The notes under the pieces: model-generated
Told to the model about the DNA's origin: nothing
Database searches by the model: none
What the model saw: the letters and a program-made list of their open reading frames with translations, nothing else
Assembly: GCA_049115935.1 (NCBI GenBank)
Contig: JAGDZK010000034.1
Span: 1-64,000, forward strand
DNA from: Bermanella sp049115935
Lineage (GTDB): Bacteria; Pseudomonadota; Gammaproteobacteria; Pseudomonadales; Oceanobacteraceae
Reading direction: 5' to 3'
DNA: 64,000 nt
Part shown: positions 9,033-17,712 of the stretch, piece by piece
Layout: each line of letters opens with the position of its first letter
Numbering within the stretch: position 1 is the first letter of the stretch
Made by a program: the position numbers and the translations under genes

Positions 9033-9931
9033 TGACTCCGTTGTTGCAACTTCCCAATAATATTTTTGCCAAAATGGAACTGAATAACCCAGGGGGTTCT
9101 CACAAAGTAAGAGCAGCTCGCTATATTATACAAAATGCTATTGCAGAGAAAAAAATCATTCCAGGGCGAACCACCGTTATAGAGAAAACTGGCGGTAATT
9201 TCGGCTTTGGTTTACTTGCCGCCTGCAAAGAATTTGGTGTTAATGTGGAGCTTGCCGTAGGGCTTGGCTTTAGTCTGAAAAAACGCCAATACTTAGAGTC
9301 AATGGGAGCAACATTAATTGGTAAAGATAAGTTGCAAGCAGGCTGGAGCCCAAAGGAAATTGTGCAATATCATTTAGAAAATGCGAGCGCCCTAGGTAAA
9401 GAGTATTATTTTACCGATCAATTTAATCACAGCGGTAGCCTTTATGGGCATTTACATTCAACCGGTCCTGAAATAGCACAACAAATAAAACAATTTTCAA
9501 GCGATACAAATATTACATTTATCAGTTGTGCCGGTACGGGTGCTAGTCTGATGGGTATTCGCCAAGCTTTAATTCATCAAGGCTTTAACGTGCATACTTG
9601 CCTAGTTGAACCAGAGGGTAATGATGCACAGCAAAATATTTTCAACGAGCATCGCTTTGAAGGTATGAATGTAGGGGTTTCACCACCTTTTTTGGATTGG
9701 AATGTCATTGATTCCCGTTACAAAGTGACTCAAGCTGAGATGTTGAACACTCAACAATCCTTCGCCGCTGAACACGGTTACTTGATTGGCAATACATCTG
9801 CAGCCTGCCTCGCTGGCGCAAACCATCTTGCCCAAACAACCTCCCATAATATCCTGACCATGATGTACGACAGTGGCCTGTGGTATGACGACCTATTGAG
9901 TTACGTTGATGCCAAAACCTGCGCAGCTTAA
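9020..9931 (+). CDS. PLP-dependent cysteine synthase-like enzyme (fold type II)
   Basis: A 303-residue enzyme of the CysK/CBS/threonine-deaminase fold. NNPGGSHKVRAA carries the PLP Schiff-base lysine (K29), TGGNFG replaces the TSGNTG substrate loop, and CAGTGASLMGI is the phosphate-binding glycine loop. GYLIGNTSAACLAGA matches the C-terminal GISSGAA region. The altered substrate loop and GGSHK in place of the CysK FSVK hint at a nucleophile other than sulfide. With the acetyltransferase three genes upstream it could convert an O-acetyl amino acid into a beta-substituted alanine. GAGGT precedes the ATG, which lies inside the transporter gene. A biosynthetic cysteine synthase is less likely given the company. 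Confidence 0.78.
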   Translation: MQNLMTPLLQLPNNIFAKMELNNPGGSHKVRAARYIIQNAIAEKKIIPGRTTVIEKTGGNFGFGLLAACKEFGVNVELAVGLGFSLKKRQYLESMGATLIGKDKLQAGWSPKEIVQYHLENASALGKEYYFTDQFNHSGSLYGHLHSTGPEIAQQIKQFSSDTNITFISCAGTGASLMGIRQALIHQGFNVHTCLVEPEGNDAQQNIFNEHRFEGMNVGVSPPFLDWNVIDSRYKVTQAEMLNTQQSFAAEHGYLIGNTSAACLAGANHLAQTTSHNILTMMYDSGLWYDDLLSYVDAKTCAA

Positions 9932-9943
9932 CCTTAAAGCGAT

Positions 9944-9961
9944 AGCGGCGAGCCTGCCGCT
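9944..9961 (+). terminator. Small hairpin after the CysK-like gene
   Basis: AGCGGC…GCCGCT with a six-base loop, 12 bases after the stop codon. No strong T run follows, so this is a weak candidate for the end of the cassette transcript. Confidence 0.35.
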
Positions 9962-10086
9962 CTTAACCCCATAATCGAGCAAACCAAAAGTTCTAACCAA
10001 TCTGATAATAACGCCATGTCAATGCTAATCATTTCATCTATTTTTTGGTAACCTACTCGACCGTTTTATATCAGTACTTATCTATT

Positions 10087-12102
10087 GTGAATCACTTAAA
10101 CCCCCGTCAAAAAGAGTCTGTTTTACACATTGATGGCCCGCTATTGGTTTTAGCAGGGGCGGGGTCTGGTAAAACCAGTGTAATCACCACCAAAATAGCG
10201 TATCTCATCGAACAATGTGGCGTGCCTGCCCGTAACATCACCGCGCTTACTTTTACCAATAAAGCCGCAAAAGAAATGAAAGAGCGTGTGGCCAAGCTGG
10301 TTCAGGGTAAAGCCGCCAGCGGGCTTACCGTTTCAACCTTCCACAACTTGGGTTTGAACATTATTCGTAAAGAGCATAAACATTTGGGCATTCGCCCTGG
10401 TTTTTCTATTTTTGATGATGGCGATACAAAATCGTTACTGAAAGACATCATGCATCGTGAGCATGACGCCGATGGCGATATGGTGGACATGATCAAACAA
10501 GCCATAGGTACACTTAAAAATGACCTGCTCACCCCAGAGCAAGCCATTCAAATGGCGCAAACACCACAAGAAATGCTAGTGGCACAAACTTACGCAAGCT
10601 ATGACCGCAGCCTAAAAGCCTATAACGCTGTGGACTTTGATGATCTTATTCGCGTGCCTACCTTACTGTTTATGAACAACCAAGCGGTACGTGAAAAATG
10701 GCAAAAGAATACTCGCTACCTGTTGGTGGATGAGTATCAAGACACTAATACCAGCCAGTATGAACTGGTGAAAATTCTGGTGGGCCATCACTGTAAATTT
10801 ACCGTGGTAGGTGATGACGACCAATCCATCTATGCATGGCGTGGGGCAAAGCCTGAAAACCTGAGCCTATTAAAAACTGATTTTCCAAATTTAAAAATTG
10901 TGATGCTTGAGCAAAATTACCGCTCAACGGGTTTAATATTAAACGCAGCCAACCAAGTAATTGAAAACAACCCCCACGAATTTGTGAAAAAACTTTGGTC
11001 AGATAAAGGCTACGGCGACCCGATTCGAATTGTAAAGTGTAAAAGCGAAGATAACGAAGCCGAACGTATCGCCACCGAAATTATCGAGCACAGATTACGT
11101 CACCAAAGTAAATACCGTGACTATGCCATTTTATTTCGTGGCAATCATCAGTCTCGTTTAATGGAAATGAAACTGCAGCAATACCAAGTGCCTTACAAAC
11201 TCAGCGGCAGCCAATCGTTTTTTGCAAAAAGTGAAGTCAAAGACATCATGAGTTATTTAAAACTCATCGTGAATCCAACGGACGATGCCGCCTTTTTGCG
11301 TGTTATTAATATTCCTCGCCGCCAAATCGGTCCTTCCACATTAGAAAAACTCACTGAATATGCAGGTAGACGCCAACTAAGTTTAATGAGCGCATCTACC
11401 GAGCTTGGTCTTGAGCAAATTTTGCCTCCACTGGCGTTAGATAAATTACAACGCTTTGGTAATTGGATTCAAAACACCACCAAACGCTGCTTCACCGATG
11501 ACCCAGTGCAATCCATTAAAGAAATGGTACACGATCTTGATTACGAGGCATGGTTACATCAAACCAGTAACACGCCCAATATGGCCGAAGCACGAATGAA
11601 AAACGTGTGGTTCTTAATTGATAATATTGAGCGCATGCTGACAAAAGCCGAAGAAAACGGCGATGAAATGAGCATTGAAGATGCCGTGGCAAAATTAATT
11701 CTACGGGACATGCTTGAACAGCAAGAGCAAGAAGACGAACTAGATCAAGTGCAATTGATGACGCTGCATGCATCTAAAGGTTTAGAGTTTCCATACGTTT
11801 GGATCATGGGCTTAGAAGAAGAAATTCTCCCTCACCGTAACAGTATAGAAGCAGATACGGTAGAAGAAGAGCGTCGTCTCATGTATGTGGGTATCACCCG
11901 AGCCAAGCAAAATTTAACCCTTACGCTTACAGGCAAGCGTAAAAGTTATGGCGAAAGTTTTGAGCCGACTCCCAGCCGCTTTTTAGAAGAACTGCCCAAA
12001 GACGACATTCAACGAGAAGGCTTTGGTGAAGACAACCCAGAGCAAAAACAAGCCCGCGGCGTGTCTGCACTGGCTGGACTTAAAAACTTAATGAACAATT
12101 AA
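10087..12102 (+). CDS. rep: ATP-dependent DNA helicase Rep (UvrD/Rep superfamily 1)
   Basis: A 671-residue SF1A helicase. Walker A is LAGAGSGKTSV near residue 25, followed by TFTNKAAKEMKERV (motif Ia), VDEYQDTN (motif II), GDDDQSIYAWRGA (motif III), LEQNYRST (motif IV), TLHASKGLEFPYVW (motif V) and EERRLMYVGITRAK (motif VI). Rep clears proteins ahead of the replication fork and restarts stalled forks. GTG at 10087 gives NHLNPRQKES at the N terminus, aligned with E. coli Rep (673 residues). The open frame continues to 10045, but that extension is not typical. No strong ribosome site is visible, so the start is tentative. Confidence 0.93.
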   Translation: MNHLNPRQKESVLHIDGPLLVLAGAGSGKTSVITTKIAYLIEQCGVPARNITALTFTNKAAKEMKERVAKLVQGKAASGLTVSTFHNLGLNIIRKEHKHLGIRPGFSIFDDGDTKSLLKDIMHREHDADGDMVDMIKQAIGTLKNDLLTPEQAIQMAQTPQEMLVAQTYASYDRSLKAYNAVDFDDLIRVPTLLFMNNQAVREKWQKNTRYLLVDEYQDTNTSQYELVKILVGHHCKFTVVGDDDQSIYAWRGAKPENLSLLKTDFPNLKIVMLEQNYRSTGLILNAANQVIENNPHEFVKKLWSDKGYGDPIRIVKCKSEDNEAERIATEIIEHRLRHQSKYRDYAILFRGNHQSRLMEMKLQQYQVPYKLSGSQSFFAKSEVKDIMSYLKLIVNPTDDAAFLRVINIPRRQIGPSTLEKLTEYAGRRQLSLMSASTELGLEQILPPLALDKLQRFGNWIQNTTKRCFTDDPVQSIKEMVHDLDYEAWLHQTSNTPNMAEARMKNVWFLIDNIERMLTKAEENGDEMSIEDAVAKLILRDMLEQQEQEDELDQVQLMTLHASKGLEFPYVWIMGLEEEILPHRNSIEADTVEEERRLMYVGITRAKQNLTLTLTGKRKSYGESFEPTPSRFLEELPKDDIQREGFGEDNPEQKQARGVSALAGLKNLMNN

Positions 12103-12118
12103 TTCATAGTTCTGACAT

Positions 12119-12155
12119 AAAAAATCAATACACTCGTAAGGTGTGTTGATTTTTT
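12119..12155 (+). terminator. Rho-independent terminator of rep
   Basis: A 15-bp stem with one G·U pair (AAAAAATCAATACAC / GTGTGTTGATTTTTT), seven-base loop and a T run, 17 bases after the rep stop. Confidence 0.8.
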
Positions 12156-12332
12156 AAACGAATAAACACTACTTCAATCTAATACCAATACTTTATTCGC
12201 AGTTTTATTGCCCTATCTCATACTTCCCACAAACCCTATAGCCAATTTCCTACAAGCCAACAATTTTTTTTAGCCTTACTTAATCTACACTTGCGCCGCA
12301 TTTTATTCCCACCAAAAATAAAAGGACGTATT

Positions 12333-14597
12333 GTGATCATTAACAAACATGCTTTACAAATTAGCTTATTAGCAAGCGCCATTGCGCTGACCGGTTGTGG
12401 TAGCTCATCTTCTGGGTCTGATAATAAAGATGTCGAAGGCCCAGCTGCTGGCCGTGACGGTACGCCTTTTAGCGGATTGACTATTTCAGCAAAAGGCGGC
12501 TCATCTACCTTAGGGGAAGGTGGTGCAGGTGGTAACATCGAAATTTACAAAACTAATAGCGCCACAGACCTGAATGTAGTTAAACAAGGCAACATTGATA
12601 CTAGCTATGTTGTTCCTACTCAGACTCCAGAGTTTGGCACAAACCCTGTCACTATCGCTGCCACTCAAACCATACTGCTTGTAGAAGATAGTGAACTACC
12701 AGCGGCTGGCACACTTTATATGCTACCAAGCAAGTTCCGATTGTTTAAGTCAACCGGTGAAAAGTTGGTTGGTGATGATAGCCATGAAGTAACAGGGTTA
12801 ACAATAAATGAAGGCAGCACTCTGATCCTTCCAGCAAACTCTGGTTCAACCAGAACCTACCTATATTTTAATAACGATGTTCAAAATAACGGTGTTATCA
12901 CCACTGAAAACGACTCTATTTCAACTCGTGTTGACTTAAACCTTACAGGGGCTGCTTATTATGGCGCGGGTGATATTATCCTTAAAGGTGATACCAGTAA
13001 CTACTACCGCCAAAGTGGTGGCGACCTTACTTTAAATGCCTATACCATTATCAACTCAGGTTTAATGAATACCTCTGGTGCAAACAAAAGTAGCGAAAAT
13101 AACACAGGTAATGGCGGCGGCAATGCCGGTAGCATTAGCTTAAATGGAATAGTGTTTATTGAAACAACCGGTGAATTACGTGCTAACGGTGGTCATTCAG
13201 ATACAGATACTGGCACCAACGGTGCGGATATCAACTTATCTGCAGCAGCAATTGTAAACACAGGTTTGATTAACTCAAACTCAGGCAGCGGTAACAGCCA
13301 AAATCATGACTCTAACAGCTCTGAGATTAATTTATTTGCCGCTCGTTCAATTTTAAATACTGGCAGCATCAGCAGCAAAGGCGCTGACGCGAGTGATAGC
13401 GGCAATGCAGGTAAAGGTGGCGACATTCAACTTTACTTACATGAAAACGAAGAAATTGCTTACAACCAAAGCATTATTAATACCGGTGATTTAATCGTAG
13501 ACGGTGGTTCAATCACAGGTGAATCAAATGGCAGCGCGGGTAATGGCGGAAGCATCAGCATCAAGACTGCACTTCCAAACGAAAAAGCAAACGGGCCAAT
13601 GGTTTTCGAGATCAGTGGTAACCTTAGCGCAAATGGCGGTTCTTCTATTGAAGATGATTCCAACGCTGGTATTGGTGGCCAAATTGAAATTGCCAACTAC
13701 GATAATCCATCTTCTTCTGCTGAAACTTTCATTCTTGGCTACAACGAAATCAATGTAAGTGGCGGTAACGGCGTTTACGCTGGTAAAGCCGGTAGTATTG
13801 ATATTGAATTTGAAGACTTCCGTGACAAACGTGGTGGCGGCACTTATATGCCAACTGTTAGCGCTTCAATTTACAACAACGTTGACCTTATCGCTAACGG
13901 CGGAAGTACAAATGCTAAAGCACTTGAAGCCGGTTTAGACCCTATTTATGGCAGTGGTGCTAAAGGTGGTATCGTAAGCATTAATGCTAATAACTACTCT
14001 GCATATCTTCAGTCTGGCGCCATTAACGTGACCAACGAAGGTTTGATTAATGTTAACGGCGGCGATTCGTATAACAACAGCTCACGAGACGCAGAAGACA
14101 GTGCCCATGGTGGTGATGTGCTTTTATCTGCTGCACATAAAGTTACCGTAACCCAGCCAATCAACATGAATGGTGGCAGCGATTTACATATAGCGACTAC
14201 TGGTGAAAGTGATGAACATGCAGGCTCTAACGCTGGTGCTCTAACTTTGTTTAGTCAATATGAACAAACCGTGGTTAACACTGATATTTCTGCTAATGGT
14301 GGTCAAGGTGATTTAATTGGCGGCCACGCTGGGATGGTAATGGCGAACTCTAAGTTAGCCATTGAATTAAGCGGTACCATCAGCCTTAATGGTGGTAATA
14401 CCATCGCCAATGATGCAGATAGCTTTGAAACAGAAGGTGGTAACGCCGGTTACGTTACTGCAGTAGCGGAAAGCATGGACTCTCAAGTGACGAGTGTTAT
14501 TACTGCAAACGCGGGTACTGGCGATAACATGGGTGAAGAAAAAATCATTTATGTTGATGCCGATTGCTTAAGCAATAACTGTCAGCTCGATATGTGA
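12333..14597 (+). CDS. Large Gly/Asn-rich repeat lipoprotein, function unknown
   Basis: A 754-residue exported protein. GTG start behind AAAGGA; signal peptide with lipobox IALTGC. The mature part repeats a loose motif of the form [hydrophobic]-x-ANGG-S/T about every 50–70 residues (for example LSANGGSS, LIANGGST, INVNGGDS, ISANGGQG, ISLNGGNT), alternating with AG.GG turns and short hydrophobic strands. This suggests a right-handed beta-helix or similar solenoid at the cell surface. It ends with a two-cysteine tail (DCLSNNCQLDM), possibly a disulfide cap. I do not recognise the family. A terminator follows, so it is probably monocistronic. Confidence 0.75.
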   Translation: MIINKHALQISLLASAIALTGCGSSSSGSDNKDVEGPAAGRDGTPFSGLTISAKGGSSTLGEGGAGGNIEIYKTNSATDLNVVKQGNIDTSYVVPTQTPEFGTNPVTIAATQTILLVEDSELPAAGTLYMLPSKFRLFKSTGEKLVGDDSHEVTGLTINEGSTLILPANSGSTRTYLYFNNDVQNNGVITTENDSISTRVDLNLTGAAYYGAGDIILKGDTSNYYRQSGGDLTLNAYTIINSGLMNTSGANKSSENNTGNGGGNAGSISLNGIVFIETTGELRANGGHSDTDTGTNGADINLSAAAIVNTGLINSNSGSGNSQNHDSNSSEINLFAARSILNTGSISSKGADASDSGNAGKGGDIQLYLHENEEIAYNQSIINTGDLIVDGGSITGESNGSAGNGGSISIKTALPNEKANGPMVFEISGNLSANGGSSIEDDSNAGIGGQIEIANYDNPSSSAETFILGYNEINVSGGNGVYAGKAGSIDIEFEDFRDKRGGGTYMPTVSASIYNNVDLIANGGSTNAKALEAGLDPIYGSGAKGGIVSINANNYSAYLQSGAINVTNEGLINVNGGDSYNNSSRDAEDSAHGGDVLLSAAHKVTVTQPINMNGGSDLHIATTGESDEHAGSNAGALTLFSQYEQTVVNTDISANGGQGDLIGGHAGMVMANSKLAIELSGTISLNGGNTIANDADSFETEGGNAGYVTAVAESMDSQVTSVITANAGTGDNMGEEKIIYVDADCLSNNCQLDM

Positions 14598-14629
14598 ACA
14601 CTTTAATTTTTATTAATTAATGTGTTACT

Positions 14630-14661
14630 AAATAAAGGGAAGGCTTGCCTTCCCTTTATTT
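14630..14661 (+). terminator. Rho-independent terminator after the repeat lipoprotein
   Basis: A perfect 15-bp stem (AAATAAAGGGAAGGC and its complement) with a two-base spacer, 32 bases after the stop codon. It overlaps the 5' extension of the next open frame, which argues for the later start chosen there. Confidence 0.85.
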
Positions 14662-14680
14662 ATATTTAAGCCTTAAAAAT

Positions 14681-15382
14681 ATGGAAACAATCATGCGAAG
14701 CTTGATATTACTTATAAGTTTATCTTTCTCGTTGACGGGCCAAGCTCAAAATAATGAACACTGGTTTCAATATAACGATGCAAACCAAAGCTACTATATT
14801 AATGCTAACAATGTTCATCCTGCTGCATTTTTTAAATACTTAAGTTTAAAAAGTGGCATCGAAATTAAATTTGATAAGCAAATGATTAACCCCATTAATT
14901 ATTATGCTAACAATGCTAAACAATCTCATATCATTCGTTTTTTAGAAAAAGAATTTTCAACACTGTTAACTTACAAAAAAAGCGTTGAAAAGAAACAAGA
15001 TGTATTAACCAGCATTACTATTTTACCAAAAGGGCATTTTCAATCAAACCAGATGGTTTTAGCCGTTGACCCGCTTGAAGAAGCCACTCACATAAAAGAT
15101 GGCAGCATGCCAAGCAGCGCTCAACCTGTGTACTTAACTCGCATGCAACATCTAGAACAAAGGGTAAGAGAAAACCTAGAGCAACAAGCAGAACGCATTG
15201 TCATTAAACGTGAGAAGCGTTTAAAACGATTAAGTGAAAACAAGCGTGAAAAAGAACAAAAGAGACAGGAATTACTGGCTGAGCTAGCGGAACTAAGGAA
15301 TACTGACCCTAAACTTTACGCCGCACAAAAGTCTATATATTTTCCAGAATATTCGAATCAAGAGCTGACGAACAACCCTTGA
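14681..15382 (+). CDS. Secreted protein with STN-like N-terminal region and charged coiled-coil tail
   Basis: A 233-residue exported protein. After a signal peptide (LILLISLSFSLTGQAQ), residues about 35–95 have the pattern of a secretin/TonB short N-terminal (STN) domain (FFKYLSLKSGIEIKFDKQM followed by ILRFLEKEF-like text), a fold seen at the periplasmic mouth of secretins and TonB receptors. The C-terminal third is a long, highly basic and acidic helix (EQRVRENLEQQAERIVIKRE). ATG 14681 and ATG 14693 are both possible; the longer frame runs into the upstream terminator and is unlikely. The STN resemblance is weak. Function unknown; it may act with the upstream surface lipoprotein. Confidence 0.6.
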   Translation: METIMRSLILLISLSFSLTGQAQNNEHWFQYNDANQSYYINANNVHPAAFFKYLSLKSGIEIKFDKQMINPINYYANNAKQSHIIRFLEKEFSTLLTYKKSVEKKQDVLTSITILPKGHFQSNQMVLAVDPLEEATHIKDGSMPSSAQPVYLTRMQHLEQRVRENLEQQAERIVIKREKRLKRLSENKREKEQKRQELLAELAELRNTDPKLYAAQKSIYFPEYSNQELTNNP

Positions 15383-15395
15383 TTCATCATAAGTA

Positions 15396-16727
15396 TTAAG
15401 GCTTAGCTTTTAAAATATCCGCCACATAAGCTGAGCCATGTACTGAAAAATCACTCAATAACCCGCTGATTGTTGCAGTAAGCTTGTTATAACCATCATC
15501 TCCTGCATTTTCATGCACCGTTTTCTCCAATGTATCCAACACACCTAGCTCTGAATATTCAACATTGGCATCTTGAACATACTCATACGGGAAACTTGCA
15601 ATCAAAACCTCACCGACCTCATCCGCTTTATCAAGTGAGGCTTGAGCGAATTTATTAATCACATCCGTCTCAGCATAAACTGACACTGGCTGTTTGACAG
15701 TAAGAGCCTTAATGGCCGGATGCTGAAAGTTATGCTCTTCATAAGCTCTTGTCATGATCACACTTTGAAAATCTTCAAGTACCGTATGACGATTACTGAC
15801 TAGCTGCACCGCTTCTTTTTGCGATTCAGGGAACCCCAACATGCTTAATAGCCCCACCCAAATGGTGCTCAAAGTACTGTTACCCGGTACAGGTGTCACA
15901 TGGTAAGGGTTGGAGAAATCACCGATATAATGCAAACCCCAACCCATAAAGCGATAACCCCAATAATCATGACCATTAGCAAACGCTAACTCAGCTAATC
16001 GCTTATATTGATGAATACGCATCTGTGGATAAGTCTCTTTTAAGAATCCGCCTAGGGCATACAAAATAGATGACTCATGATAGAACCCCATGTGAAAAGG
16101 GGCTTGAGTCCCGTACTCCAAATTAGGGTTACCAAAGGGTTGTTTGCCAAACCCGTATATCTGCCCGTGAGGTGAACCACTATCGGTGAACAAACCAATA
16201 TCGTGACCATGATCCGGCTCGTCGTTAGCGCTCACTACCACATCTATCGCGGATACAAGCTCCCCAGAAGTGAGTGCTTGCAAGGGTAAGTGATTTAAGT
16301 GCCCATGGTCTTTGAAAACGCTAATGTCCGCTGGCGCCATTACAGAGCCCTTTAACGCACTACCAGGCATCCCCTGCAAATACAGGGCAAATTTTGCATT
16401 TGGATTGACCCTGATAGCGTTAACAAACCGAACAACTATATCTTGAGGGTTACCTGTCGCCTTAAACGCCAGCGCTTCAGGGCGAGGGTTGTAATGCCAT
16501 AGGTTTTGCGCCATCCATGCCTCATCACGCTCAAGTAACTCAGCCACGGCTGCTTCATTAGCCATTAGAAACTCAGATAACGCTTCTACTTTGACCGGAC
16601 TTTGAGTAGCCACCTGAGGCATAGATTGAATGAGCTCATGACTCACCAAGGTATGATTACTCCAAGCCCACAAATTGGCTGAGCAACACAAGGCTAGTGG
16701 GGCGAAACATCGGAATATAGCGTTCAT
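15396..16727 (-). CDS. Zinc-dependent phospholipase C / S1-P1 nuclease-like secreted protein
   Basis: A 443-residue protein with a signal peptide ending before WSNHTLVSH. In this superfamily the mature protein begins with a Trp whose amino group and carbonyl bind zinc, and AWSNH fits that. GWGLHYIGDFSNPYH matches the HYxGDxxxPxH signature of zinc phospholipases C and P1 nucleases. Further His/Asp groups (DEPDHGHD, HMGFYHES) are candidate ligands. Expected role: extracytoplasmic hydrolysis of phosphodiesters in lipids or nucleic acid. The ATG at 16727 has AAGAGG upstream; longer frames run through the terminator at 16829–16855. It is longer than the roughly 250–270-residue core, so additional domains are present. 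Confidence 0.65.
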   Translation of the reverse strand: MNAIFRCFAPLALCCSANLWAWSNHTLVSHELIQSMPQVATQSPVKVEALSEFLMANEAAVAELLERDEAWMAQNLWHYNPRPEALAFKATGNPQDIVVRFVNAIRVNPNAKFALYLQGMPGSALKGSVMAPADISVFKDHGHLNHLPLQALTSGELVSAIDVVVSANDEPDHGHDIGLFTDSGSPHGQIYGFGKQPFGNPNLEYGTQAPFHMGFYHESSILYALGGFLKETYPQMRIHQYKRLAELAFANGHDYWGYRFMGWGLHYIGDFSNPYHVTPVPGNSTLSTIWVGLLSMLGFPESQKEAVQLVSNRHTVLEDFQSVIMTRAYEEHNFQHPAIKALTVKQPVSVYAETDVINKFAQASLDKADEVGEVLIASFPYEYVQDANVEYSELGVLDTLEKTVHENAGDDGYNKLTATISGLLSDFSVHGSAYVADILKAKP

Positions 16728-16828
16728 TAAATACAACCTCTTTTTATTGTGCCTACCATACAAACAGGTACACACGTATGACAAGGTCTTAATCGGAAAG
16801 GCTTGAGGGAAATTAGGACAAACAGACA

Positions 16829-16855
16829 TAAAAAAACCCGCCGAAGCGGGTCTTT
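16829..16855 (-). terminator. Rho-independent terminator of the cytochrome c5 gene
   Basis: Read on the minus strand: GACCCGC, TTCG tetraloop, GCGGGT, then seven T residues. This is an unusually stable, canonical terminator just after the cytochrome stop codon. Confidence 0.9.
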
Positions 16856-16871
16856 TATACACAAGAGCGGT

Positions 16872-17282
16872 TTAATTACTCATGTGCTTAATAGCATTAC
16901 CAATTTCTTTATCAGAACAGTCGCCACAAGTACCTTTAGGTGGCATCAAATTTAAACCGTTGATCGCATTTGCCAAGGTTTTATTAAAACCTTTGGCTAA
17001 ACGGTCTTTCCAAGCACCTTTATCACCTAGTTTAGGTGCGCCCATTGCGCCCGTACCATGGCAAGCTGCACAATAAGTGTTGTATACATCTGCACCAGAG
17101 CGAGGGCCACTAGAAGCCGCTGCCGCTTTACCTGCTGCTGCACATTCAGTGCCTTCAACACACACCGCACCCACTGGTGCAATACGTTGTTCGATTGAAT
17201 CAGTCGCCTTTGCATTTGCAACAGAAACCATAGCACTCAGTGCTAATACCATCATGGAAGTCATTAACTTAGTCACGGTCAT
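16872..17282 (-). CDS. Cytochrome c5-like class I c-type cytochrome
   Basis: A 136-residue periplasmic monoheme cytochrome. N-terminal signal peptide (MMVLALSAMVSVANA), a linker with an extra cysteine pair (VCVEGTEC), then YNTYCAACHGTG as the heme site, and NLMPPKGTCGDCSD carrying the axial Met and the c5-type disulfide loop. Such cytochromes carry electrons between the bc1 complex and terminal oxidases. GAGAGAGG directly abuts ATG 17282; a GTG six bases downstream at 17276 would have better spacing, so the true start may be there. It pairs functionally with the c4 and c5 genes near 52 kb. Confidence 0.85.
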   Translation of the reverse strand: MTVTKLMTSMMVLALSAMVSVANAKATDSIEQRIAPVGAVCVEGTECAAAGKAAAASSGPRSGADVYNTYCAACHGTGAMGAPKLGDKGAWKDRLAKGFNKTLANAINGLNLMPPKGTCGDCSDKEIGNAIKHMSN

Positions 17283-17490
17283 CCTCTCTCTAGGCGCCAA
17301 TTATTAAAATTTGCTGGATTATACTCACAAATGAGGCCGGATAAAAAACCAAAGTGCATGATTTTGTAAAAAATCAACGACTTGCATAGACTCAGATCAT
17401 GTGAATTCGTATGATAGCGCCCCTTGTTACCCTCTAACTCTAGCCTTAATTGCTATTTTTGCATAAATTTTAGAGTCGAGTGATCGCAAA

Positions 17491-17567
17491 CCGCCCTTAG
17501 CTCAGCTGGATAGAGCGGCGCCCTCCGGAGGCGCAGGCCGGAGGTTCGAATCCTCTAGGGCGGGCCA
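17491..17567 (+). tRNA. tRNA-Arg (anticodon CCG)
   Basis: A complete cloverleaf: acceptor CCGCCCT/AGGGCGG (7 bp), D arm GCTCAGCTGGATAGAGC, anticodon arm GCGCC-CTCCGGA-GGCGC giving CCG, T arm GGAGG-TTCGAAT-CCTCT with one G·U pair, discriminator G and an encoded CCA. The sequence resembles E. coli tRNA-Arg(CCG). Its 3' end is duplicated at 37253–37280, marking it as the integration site of the island that follows. Confidence 0.97.
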
Positions 17568-17569
17568 TT
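17542..17569 (+). repeat. attL-like repeat: 3' end of tRNA-Arg(CCG)
   Basis: The 28 bases covering the T loop, T-stem 3' side, acceptor 3' strand, CCA and two following bases. They recur at 37253–37280 with one difference (A/G in the T loop). The tRNA copy here is complete. Confidence 0.75.
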
Positions 17570-17712
17570 TTCCCTTTTTTGATCTCTACCCTATACGTCC
17601 AAAAAGCAGTGATTTTGGCTTTGTGCCCAAATTGGGCCCAAAGGTTTTTAAACGCCTACCCCACAAGAACGAGAATGCCCCCTACAAAACCCAAAACAGC
17701 AATTAATTGTAG

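Noticed and set aside
16728..16862. N-terminal extension of the phospholipase C-like protein
   Set aside because: It would begin beyond the canonical terminator of the cytochrome gene and would disrupt the signal peptide; ATG 16727 has its own ribosome site.
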